From: Holtermannia corniformis
Taxonomy: Eukaryota; Basidiomycota; Tremellomycetes; Holtermanniales
Assembly: GCA_001599935.1 (NCBI GenBank)
Contig: BCIJ01000002.1
Coordinates: 347,811 to 411,810, forward strand
Length of the DNA stretch: 64,000 nt
Direction of reading: 5' to 3'
Under the pieces are notes generated by a model. That model worked only from the letters and a program-made list of their open reading frames with translations, was not told the DNA's origin and made no database searches. Shown here in pieces: positions 12,257-22,191 of this stretch (position 1 is the stretch's first letter; every line of letters begins with the position of its first letter). The position numbers and the translations under genes are program-made.

Positions 12257-15198
12257 CTCTTTGCGGGCACCCGCCCCTTCCGACCGCGTAGATCGGTGAG
12301 CCTTGTAAACCCGGCTGGTGCTCTATGCTAACGGTGTACAAGCGAGGAGTGCACTCAGTGCTTCGACGGTCAGGTCAGCTGGCCCGTGTGATTACCGTGC
12401 AGCTGACTGAACGTCTCAGGATGACGGCGGCGTGATCGTCTGCCTGCACTGCTTCAACGGTGGCTGTGTCAGCACCGATCGCCATCACGCCAAACGACAC
12501 GCCGACAAGACGGGACACCAGCTCGGTCTCTTCATCAAGCGAACGAGGATCGAGTCGAGCAAGACGGTAAGCGAAGCTGGTAATGACAGTGATCTGACAA
12601 TGGCATAGGACTCGCAAGCGCCCGCACTGAAAAACCTTGCGATTCATGCGCCGAGAGAGGATGAGCTGTACAATGTTCACACCGAAGTCCGATGCTTTGG
12701 ATGCTCGAGTCTGGAGGGTGGAAAGACGGTTGATCATGTTACACCCGAAGTGAGCTTGATAACAACACATAATGTTACCGAGCTGATCCGCGCAGATCAC
12801 CGCTGTCATCTCGGGCATTCTCAAGTCGTACTCGTCGGCGCAGCAGGCGGAAGTCAAGGCATGGGAGGAAGAGATCTCGGCATGCGAGCACACCTTGATG
12901 CTGCAGCAACAGTCGGTGATCGAACATGGCAAGGGTAAGTCGTTCAGAGCTGTGTGAGAGACTGACGTGCAGTGCCGACTCAATGCACAAACTGCGAGCT
13001 CACCTCCAACCTCTGGCTCTGTCTCACGTGTGGTCTGGCCAACTGCGGACGGCAGCAGTATGGCGGGACTGGCGGCAACGGTCATGCTCTGCAGCACTTC
13101 AAGGACACTGGTCATGGCGTCAATGTCAAGCTGGGCACGATCACGCCCGAGGGCACTGCAGGTCGGTCACCGCGCGAATCCGATTCATTACTGTAAAGGT
13201 TGACGATGTGCAGACATCTACTGCTACTCGTGTGACGATGCCAAGATCGATCCCGAGCTGCCAGCTCATCTCGGTCACTTTGGCATCCAAGTCGAAGGAC
13301 AGACCAAGACGGAAAAGTCAAGCACAGAGCTGGTCAGTAGCCAGTTTGGACCTTGCGTGCAATCTGACAAGAGCAGCAACTCGAACACAACCTCAAATTC
13401 GACTTCAGCATGACCGGCGATGACGGCAAGGAGCTCGAACCCGTCTTTGGATCAGGGATGACGGGCTTCAAGAACCTCGGAAATAGGTTGGTACATCGAT
13501 CTCGTGATGTCATGCTGACTAGATAGCTGCTACATGGCTTCAGTCTTACAAACATTGTTCGCCCTGCCAGCCTTCCGAGATCGCTACTCGCCGGAAGAGT
13601 ACGTGGCCCACTTGGATACATGCAGCAACCCCGAGCCAGCGACCTGTCTCGAATGCCAGATGATGAAGATTTCGGACGGTCTCATATCCGGTCGCTACTC
13701 GCACGTCGCCAAAGCACCTGCTCCCACCTCGACTCTCGAGACACCGAGTGCACCTCGGTTCCAAGAAGGCATCAAGCCAAGTCACTTCAAGGCGCTCATC
13801 GGCGCCGGGCACGCAGAATTCGCAACAATGCGTCAGCAAGACTCGGAAGAGTTTTTGCAGTATCTCTTGACCAAGCTTCGCGACTATTCCGGGCAAACGC
13901 ACTCTGCGCCGACAGACGTCTTCAAGTTTGGTCTTGAGCAGCGACTGCAGTGTCCCGAGTGTGCGCGCGTGGGGTACAAGGTCGATCCGATGGATCTTGC
14001 GAGTTTGCCGGTTGAGGCTACGGAGACGGGCAAGGACGATGATGGCAAGACGCTGTATGAGCGCGTCGAGCTCGAGCGATGCCTAGCACGCTTGTGCGAG
14101 CCGGAGGAGATCGAGTACCACTGCGGGCACTGTCAGAAGCAGGTTCAGGCCGTCAAGTAAGCGACGAGCCGTACTCGTTGAGATTGCATATAGTTAACGC
14201 GCTCAGGACCAATGCTTTCAAGACGTTCCCGGACGTATTGGTTGTGCACATGAAGAAGTTTGCTCTCGTCAACTGGGTGCCGACCAAGCTCGGTGCGTCT
14301 ATCATGGGCCAGGGCTTGTGCTAACAGGCCTAGATATCCCCGTCAATGTGCCATCTGAGATTCAACTTGATCGTCTTGCCGGAAATGGACGACAAGACGG
14401 CGAGCTCGAGCTGGTGGATGGACAATCGGCTGGTGAGTTTTGTCTCGATGCGCTTTGACGGTACTGACCTCATTGTAGGTGCTTCGTCGAGCATGGCGCC
14501 AGAGTTCAACGCGACTGCACTCGCCCAGCTGGAGGCAATGGGCTTCCCAACGGTCCGCTGCCAAAGGGCGTTGCTGGCGACTGGCAACTTGGACGCAGAT
14601 GTTGCAACGGGCTGGTTGTTTGAGCACATGGAGGATCCAGGTCGGTACCTGTAGCTTTCGCCTTGACTGTGTAGAGTTGACAGGCTGTGTAGACATTGAT
14701 CAGCCGATCCCGACCACCGATTCAGGCTCACAAGCGGCTGGGCTAGAGCCATCCACCGAACAGATTGCGATGATTGCCGACATGGGCTTCAACACGGCTC
14801 AAGCACTCAAAGCGCTGCGCAAGTCGGTGAGCGTCGCGTCTTCCCTCACAAAGGCGATGCTGACTTGTCAGGACGGGAACGCGGAACGCGCGATCGAATG
14901 GCTCTTCAACAACCCTAACGATGACGGCCACGAAGAGCCTGCACCCTCAACCCAGGCAGCGTCGAGCGCGAGTACCGATATCGGCGGCAACGCTACCTTA
15001 CCGGCATCTTACCGTCTCCGCGCCTTCATCTCGCACAAGGGTCCCTCAGTCCACTCTGGTCACTATGTCACCACGATCCGTCAGGGTGAAACGGACGAGT
15101 GGGTGCTATTCAACGATGAGAAGGTCGTGCAGGCCGAGGCTGGAGGCGGTGAAGCTATGCGCGAGCGTGCATACTTGTACATTTATGAGCGTGTTTGA
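12238..15198 (+). CDS. UBP14: Ubiquitin-specific protease Ubp14/USP5 (isopeptidase T)
   Basis: This protease disassembles free, unanchored polyubiquitin chains and so keeps the ubiquitin pool and proteasome clear. The gene has about ten short introns and roughly 800 codons. It carries a first Zf-UBP (EECTQCFDGQ, VCLHCFNGGCVSTDRHHAKRH), a second Zf-UBP (PTQCTNCELTSNLWLCLTCG, then CGRQQYGGTGGNGHALQH), the Cys box NLGNSCYMASVLQTLFALP (catalytic Cys), QQDSEEFLQYLL, two UBA domains (LEAMGFPTVRCQRALLATGN and IADMGFNTAQALKALRKS), and the His box SVHSGHYVTTIR, ending WVLFNDEKVV. The complete domain order matches isopeptidase T. The start is odd: ATG 12238 is one base out of frame with the zinc finger. 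An extra G would give MACAQVDSLR, the expected N-terminus. The gene converges on the JmjC gene with a 38-bp gap. Confidence 0.93.
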
Positions 15199-15236
15199 GA
15201 TTGTACATACACGACGTTAATGACATTTACTCGTTG

Positions 15237-16825
15237 TTACCGACCCCAGTCTGCCGGATTCCACTCTTCGCCCGAGCAGTCACTCTCGCCTTCAGAGTGA
15301 TGGCCGTTGGCTTGATCCAGCTGCGGTGTACCGGGCGGCGGAGCGACCTCATCATCTACGAGGATCCCTGGCCTGCCTGCTGTCTTTGCGATCCGTCGGC
15401 TGAGCCGCTCAAGGGCATACCGCTCAGGATGGAGATCGGCAGTGTACCAACTACAAAGGTCTTTCAGCTAAGTGATCACCTCATGCTTGGTTAACTCACT
15501 AGTTGACGGCGACGCAGAAGCCTCCAGGACCAGACTGCTGCTCAACCGCATGCCACCAACCACTCGGGAGATAGAGTGTTTCGCCTTGGTTCACCGTCAC
15601 TTTGATAGGCTGTAATGGTGAGGGCCAGAGGTGTGAGAGCGCAGGTGGAGGAAGGGATGACCAAGGGACCGGATGGGCTGGTGAAGGGTCTGGCTCGATC
15701 GAGAGGTTTGCCGTGAGGGTGGCGGGTGGACGGAGGATCTCTGCGCGCTACGATGAGCGACAAGGGTGGTAGTGATTTGCAGAACGGGACGTACGGGATA
15801 GCCAGAGACCTTCGAGGGGTGGCAGAAGAGTGAATGTTTTACTGCCTGACAAGACGTGGTAGATGTTCTCATATCTGGCTGATCGTCAGTCGAGACTCCC
15901 AGCGTCGCGTTCTCAGCTACGCACGGATCTGCGTCGAGTGTCAGTTGTTGTTATCCAAGCTCAAAGTGACATACCATGATGCAAGCTCGTGACGCTGCGC
16001 TCATCTCCAATCCAAAGATTGACAGCTTCCGGCTTGACGTCTTGAAATGGGCATCAGCGAACAATCACCGTTTGCGCGGAAACAGCCCACCCAGCGCCTC
16101 GGTCATCCAGCTAATGTCTTCCTCGAGAACGTCCCGGAAGCCTCGCAGCTCTGGTTCAGGTCCTGTATCCGTTGCGCCTGGGTACTCTTCACGCCAGATG
16201 TTGCCATTCTGACTTTGAAGGTAGACAACCTCGCTTGACGATTTGTCTGCTGTTACCTCGGTCAGCTAGCCGTGCGCTAACACGGCGAAGAACGCGCCCA
16301 GTTTGTCAAAGAACGTTCCGATGGGCATCTTGGCTTCGTAAGGCTTGACAAAGTATGCTTGACCATCGGCAGGGTTCGACCGCACCGAATCTGCAAAGCT
16401 GTGGGCATCAGGTGCGATGGTCGTGATATGAGTTGTAGCTGACCCGTCATCTGTAACAGCTACGGTGATCTCAGATTGTCCTCCAGAACCGGCCTCGAGC
16501 TGCTTGATGAGCTCTGTTGGTGCAGACCACTCGAGCGGCGTAGCAGACTTGACGGGAGTGTAACCTAGTCCGATCAGCTCTGCGTTGACAGCAGTAGCCA
16601 TGATACGCCTTACCCTGTATCAGTGCCGGGTGGTTCTTGGACACCATTCGCAGTGCTTCAAGACCGGTCGGCGCATCTTCGAGGGTCGGACAGAATGACG
16701 GCGCAAGGTCTGTCTGCGTCAATTGAGGACTGTCTGAAGCAAAGTACACGGCCGAACAGACCTCGGTAGTCCTGTAGTAGCTCGTGCAGATGCCTCTCGA
16801 GCACTGGGATGTCTGCACTGTTCAT
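15237..16825 (-). CDS. JmjC-domain 2-oxoglutarate oxygenase, JMJD7-like
   Basis: This is a Fe(II)/2-oxoglutarate-dependent oxygenase; the animal relative JMJD7 hydroxylates lysine in developmentally regulated GTP-binding proteins. Visible in order: an N-terminal helix (PVLERHLHELLQDYR), EITVAVTDDGS, YFVKPYEAKMPIGTFFDKL, VVYLQSQNGNIWREEYPG, NLWIGDERSVTSLHHDPYEN with the HxD iron ligands, SGSKTFTLLPP with the 2OG-binding Lys, then TVNQGETLYLPSGWWHAVEQ with the distal His, and a C-terminal extension ending EEWNPADWGR. All active-site residues appear present. Two splice oddities: a 28-nt first intron (16734-16761) and a 4-nt exon at 15925-15928 that completes the HxD Asp codon. It diverges from the phosphatase-Rab escort gene, start to start about 180 bp. 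Confidence 0.87.
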
Positions 16826-17007
16826 CCTTGGCGACCGAAGCCGCTTGTCAAAAGTTAACAAGACGTTGGATGGTTGTTTGTGCACGGACGTCACGTGATC
16901 ACCCGCACTGTTCCTATGGATCATCTATCACTCTCTCTACAGTCACAAACGGTCATCCAGAGGTCTGTGGAGGACATTGCGAGCTGCTGGGATACGCCAC
17001 GATCAGA

Positions 17008-19577
17008 ATGAGCTCGAAAACAGCGAGTCCACAGCTTGTCCAGGTGCCCAACCTGTTCTCCATCGTGGAACCGGGCGTGTTTCGATGTGCCAGTCCAACA
17101 CCAGCTCAGGTCGGTCCATGGGAGCTTTGAGCAAGCTGTGGAGCTCACTCAGACTTATCAGATACCGTATCTGCAGTCGCTCGGCCTCAAGACAATCATC
17201 TCGTTGACGCCGGAGCACCCGATCAAGCCGCTGCTGGCGTATGCTCAAACCAACAATGTCAACTTTGTGAGCCACTCGTGCAACCGGGCTGCTGAACTCA
17301 CAACGTCAGCTTCATCTTGGTATCAAGCTATGGCGGCCAATCGAAGACTGGAAGCCAATCCGGGACGAGATTGTCAAGACGGCGCTCGAGCTGCTGCTCG
17401 ATGCACGCCAACACCCGCTTTTGCTAGTTGATCCGTAGGTGTGCTGGTCGAAATACAGTCGAGAGCTGATGCATTGTTAGGTTGGGCATTCATCACACTG
17501 GCATTGTCGTCGGGTGTCTGCGAAAGATGCAAGATTGGAACTTTGCTTCAACCCTCGTAGAGGTGAGCGCTACCATGTCACTGTCGTGGAGCCATTAACG
17601 AACACAGTACCGTGCGCACTCGGGTCAAAACAAGCATCGCTATGTGGACGAGCAGTATATCGAGGTCGGTCACACCTGATCAGTTGGACGTGCTGATTCA
17701 GCACAGATGTTCGACCCAGACTTGATCAACCTCCCTCCAAAAGAGCATCTGCCCAGCTGGTGGCGTCTCGACGATGAAGAAGCTGCAGATGACACGTCAA
17801 GAGCGCAAGCCGGCCCGTCTCAACCTGGCATGCAGGAGCTCGAGAGCGACCACTACGATGTCATCGTACTTGGGACAGGGATTGCCGAGAGTATTGCAGC
17901 AGCGTCAGTCCTTGGACCCCAAAGCATCTGGAAATCTGATCATGCAGTGCGCTTGCCAAAGCTGGTCAAACAGTACTACATCTCGACGAGAATGAGTATT
18001 ATGGCGGCGATCAAGCGAGCTTGACGGTTCCCGAGATGATCGATTGGTGCGCTCGCTCAGCACCATCAACAGTCTATTATACTGCTCGGGCCAAGTGCTA
18101 CACCGACACAAGCGCCACTCCCGACATCCCCAACGGAAGGCGCTATGCGCTCTCTCTCTTCCCAGCCATCCTCCCATCACGCGGACCGCTGATCGACACG
18201 CTCATTGCGTCCGACGTCAGCAAGTATGTTTCGTTCCGCATGCTCGGTTCCGTCGGGCTATACAACTCCACGACGGGTACATTGTCCAGAGTCCCAGGCA
18301 GCAAAGAAGCCGTCTTCAAGGAGAAGCGATTCAGTCTGCTCGAGAAGCGCAAGCTGATGAAGTTTTTGCTATTTGCTGCCGGCGAATTTGAGCAGGATGA
18401 GGTGTTGCAAGGTGCTTACTTGTGTGGGTGCTTGCGGATGATACGCTGACAGCAGTTTAGGGAAGGAGACTGAGCCGTTTGCGGAATTTCTTCGCAGTTC
18501 ATTCCAATTATCAGAAGCCATGGGCGAGTCGATCATCTATGCAATCGCACATGGATCGTCCACCCAAGGTGGGATTAGCATCACCGTGAGAGCCATACTG
18601 ACCCAGTCCCAGACGAGACCTTGCCAGCGCTCAAGCGCACAAGACGTTACCTGAAGTCTTTAGGTCGGTACGGATCCTCGGCGTTCTTAGTCGGGCAGTA
18701 CGGTGGTGCGGGTGAAATCTCACAAGGGTTCTGCCGGTGAGTGGCTCACCTGTCCAGTAATGACAGTTGTTGATACCAGCAGGGCGTGCGCGGTACACGC
18801 GGGCACGTACATCCTTGGATCACAAGCTCAACCGACTTCCCTCATCTTTGCCACCTCTTCCGAGATTGCAGAGCAAAAGGCTATACCGGTCTCAATCACC
18901 CTTCCCTCACACCCAAGGCCCGTGACAGCCAATCACCTCATCACAAACCTCGACTACCTCCCTGCGCCATCGACCTCGGCGGCATCACCGACCTTTGTGA
19001 CCGCCCACGCAGTCGCAATCCTGCCGTCCCTACCTCAACTCCTCTCGCATTCCCAAGAAGCCCCAGAGCCGCAAGAGGACGAGGACGCAGAAGAGGAGAA
19101 AACGGAAGACGGGATGATCGTCGTGTTCCCGCCTGAGAATGGCGTCGGTCTAGTACGAGCGCTCGTGATGGGTGAAGGAACCGGTAGCTGTCCTGCGGGG
19201 CAATGTGAGTATCCTGATACGCGGTGGCACACGCTGATGATTCGGTAGACGTTGTGTACTTGCAGACGATCTTGGTCAACGACCAGACGCCGGATGTTTT
19301 GCGACGATATCTTAGTCGCTTGCACCCTTTGCCGCTCTTCTCGGCGTTTTATGCCCAACGACATCAGCCAGCTGTTGCTCCTGCGGATATCCCGGACGCG
19401 CCAGGTCTTGTGCTTGTTCGACCTTATGAGGGCAAAGAGCCGATGACCGAAGGCCTCGATTGGGAAGCTGAGCAAGGTGAAAAAGCGTTCTGGGCGGTTG
19501 TAGGCAGAGATGGGACGGAAGAGCTCGGCGGATTCTTCGACACGACTCAAGCCGAAGTCGAGGATGATCCAGAGTGA
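17008..19577 (+). CDS. MRS6: Oca/Siw14-like pseudophosphatase fused to Rab escort protein (Mrs6/REP)
   Basis: Residues ~1-200 follow the Siw14/Oca phosphatase fold: VPNLFSIVEPGVFRCASPTP, LQSLGLKTIISLTPEHP, LHLGIKLWRP, HPLLLVDPLGIHHTG, VVGCLRKMQDW, and YVDEQYIEMFDPDLI then LPSWW. The catalytic HCxxGxxRT is replaced by VDPLGIHHT, so Cys and Arg are lost and the domain should be inactive. Without a stop the frame continues through an acidic linker into a Rab escort protein: YDVIVLGTGIAESIAA, LHLDENEYYGGDQASLTVPE, SKYVSFRMLGSV, YGGAGEISQGFCR, CAVHAGTYILG and VYLQTILVNDQTP. REP presents Rab GTPases for geranylgeranylation. About ten introns and roughly 700 codons. An internal ATG at 17830 could start REP alone. 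A genuine fusion is the literal reading; a 1-nt lesion after LPSWW is the alternative. Confidence 0.82.
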
Positions 19578-19689
19578 AGCCCGCTGGCAATGTTAGCACA
19601 GCTATGTACGTATATGCATTGTAGTAGAGTCCAACCAAATCACACAATGCTATGCACAACCACTCCCAATCGACGATCACTCTCTCCAT

Positions 19690-21888
19690 TCAGCTCGGCG
19701 AAGGCGCACGGCTGCTCTTTTCGGACCACATGGTTCTCCCAACCAGACCGCCATCGTAGCCCACACCTTTACTCTCCGGCCCAACCCCGCCTTTACTCTC
19801 CTCCATCGCGTGCTTGACCCACGTCAAATCGCCTTGCGCTTCTTTGGTTTCCGGTTGTGATGCGTTGCCATCGTCGGGCGCGGGCACAGACGGCGTCTTG
19901 CGCTTCGGCTTGGTCGTCGCCGAGGCGGGGAGGTGCGCTTTGAGAAGTGATTGACCGCCGAGCTTGAAGAACGCCATGGCAAACAGGATGCTGAGGTGGC
20001 CGTACCAGCCCATGGCACGCCACGCCCCTAGGCAGTCTTGGGTCGTGAGCAGGATGAAGGCAGATGCGACATAGTTGCTGAGCGGCGTCAGCCTGCGCTT
20101 GAGGTGCTTGCCAGACTAGACGTACACATGAGCCTGAACGACGAGCCAGCCGATAAAGTCATACAGGTTCTTGCGCAGAGACGACGAGGTCGGGTCCGAA
20201 GGCGCAAAGTAGGGCCGCACGTAGCGGCGAATCGTGCGTCCAAGCGAGGTGTAGAAGCCGCCGGTGATGAAAGCGACTGAGTGGGTCAGATGACGTGCAG
20301 AGTGTGAACTAGAAACTGACGATAGTAGCCAGGAGCAATACCGTGCTGATGCCGGTGAGCTGTTGAACTGCGCAGAACGCCTGACGACTAACCCAGAAAG
20401 CAGACGTCACGAACGTGATCATACTCTGCACACTGCCTGCCTTCTTGCCGTGCGGCGTCACGCGTTTGTAGACCGACTCGCGAAGCCAGACCTAGGCATG
20501 TCAGCGACTAGCGCGTGGATGAGGTCGGTCGACGCAAACTTACGTTGGTGCGGCAGTTCCAGTTGTCAAACAAGACCTTGAAGCTCTGCGCCGATTCGAT
20601 CGCAAGGATGTTGATGTTGCGCACGCGGTTCCACCGTGTCCGGCCAGTCTTGGGATCATAGCCGTTAAAGCCCAGACCAGTGAGGATGCAAGCGCCCTGC
20701 GAGTTCAGTCATGGTTCAGCTTGGTATGGCTTAGCAATCACCTCGGACAAGCTCCAGACGCCCTGCACAATGTCAGCTTCAGCCATGGCTTCACCGGAGA
20801 GCTTGGAACCTACATAGTACTTTGTGCGCGCGACCAAACCCGCCGCCTGGAAGAACGCAAACTTGCCGACCCAGCCCCACTTTGCCCAGACTTGCTCGCC
20901 GCGTGCAACCCTAGCATAGCCGATCGCGTTACCAAGCACGCTATACGTGCCAATGAACGCAAGACCGAGCACAAAGTTGAGATACGCTGCGCGCTTGCGG
21001 CCTTGAGGTACGCGACGGGCCGTTGGCGTTGGCGCGGGTGGGAAGAGCGTGTGCGAGACGAGCTGCTGGTAGGTCTTAAAGTCGGAGGCTGGACCGACGA
21101 GCATCGAGGGGAAGAAGAGGCTAGGGTTATCAGCGTGTAATCCTGTGCAAGCGCGCGTGTGACTTACGCGAAGCCAAAGAACTCGAGCAAACCCGGCACT
21201 TGATGGATGCAGTTCGCGAGTTGCGTCTCGTCCAGGTCCTATGGCTGTCAGCGAGCGTGCTCGGTAGACCGTTGAGCGAGCCTCACCTCCTTCTTGCGGC
21301 GACCATCTTGCACATTCCACGCAAACGTCGTGAGCTTCATCGTGAGCACCATCTGCATGTTGGTAATGTCTATGGTGGATTCGGGGAGCGAGCCGAACGC
21401 GCGTAGGCAGTGGCTACCATGTTAGACAGCTACTCTGGCCGATGGAGAGGCGTACTTGACGGTGAGGTGACCCATGACGACGCTGCAGTCCCGGGTCAGC
21501 TCAAGTCGAAATAAAGGACCGTGCACTGCGCTCCATCCTCGGCACAGACACTCACGCAAACACAATCCATGGCATGTGGCGGCCCTTGTACACGCTCGTG
21601 ATCACCCACGTTGCCATCGAACTCGCACAGAGTTCAGCGAGACCCCATTTGAGGTCGAGCAAGCCAGCGAGGAAGACACCGCTGACGACGATGGAGAATA
21701 GATGGGCGACGGCCGGATGGCTAGCTGGGATCCTGACGAAGACGGAGCCGAGTGGGAACGCGACGAGGAGTGCGAAGATGAGCTGGATGAGTCAGGACGG
21801 TTCGTGTCGCCTTGCAAGGCCAGCTCACCGCGATCTGGTCTTGTTCCGCGCCGAGAGCTTCGGCGAGAGAGTGTCCGACCGAGAGCAT
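19690..21888 (-). CDS. ALE1: MBOAT lysophospholipid acyltransferase (Ale1/LPCAT type)
   Basis: This is an ER membrane enzyme that re-acylates lysophospholipids with acyl-CoA. Start ATG at 21888 (MLSVGHSLAEALGAEQDQIA); about eight introns; several hydrophobic segments, e.g. AYLNFVLGLAFIGTYSVLG and FFQAAGLVARTKYYVG. Diagnostic motifs are NWNCRTN, WLRESVYKRVTPHGKKAGS and TSAFW joined across an intron to HGIAPGYY, which carries the MBOAT active-site His. The tail is cytosolic-looking and Lys/Pro-rich (TTKPKRKTPSVPAP). It converges with the Rab escort gene (about 110 bp between stops). Its start faces the left edge of the accessory island at about 22.1 kb, so island insertion may have affected the promoter. 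Confidence 0.88.
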
Positions 21889-22127
21889 GGTAGTGTACCT
21901 GCGTGAATCAGCTCTGTGCGTAGTGTCAAGGTAGCAAACGCACAGATGAGTACAGTATCAACGGCGACAAGCCCAACTCGTACAAGTGCGCACTGTACAT
22001 TGGTAGCTGCACCGCGGATCAGCTCATCACCTTGTGACACAACCCGGTGGCCGCACATAAACAGTCTCTAAGGCTGTCGCTGGCAATGCCGTCATTGCAC
22101 CTAATAGGCCCAAATGGCATGTGGCGC

Positions 22128-22151
22128 GGGCACGCGCCGCACCGCGTGCCC
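22128..22151. repeat. Perfect 9-bp inverted repeat at the left edge of the island
   Basis: GGGCACGCG (22128-22136) and CGCGTGCCC (22143-22151) pair perfectly across 6 bases. The hairpin sits between the ALE1 promoter and the 3' end of the transposase gene, about 20 bp from the first GTTTGCAAAC copy. It may be a transcription terminator for the transposase gene or part of the element terminus. I did not find a matching copy at the right side of the island. Confidence 0.5.
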
Positions 22152-22191
22152 ACTCAATTTTGCCCGTGGTTTGCAAACTTGTGGCAGACTG

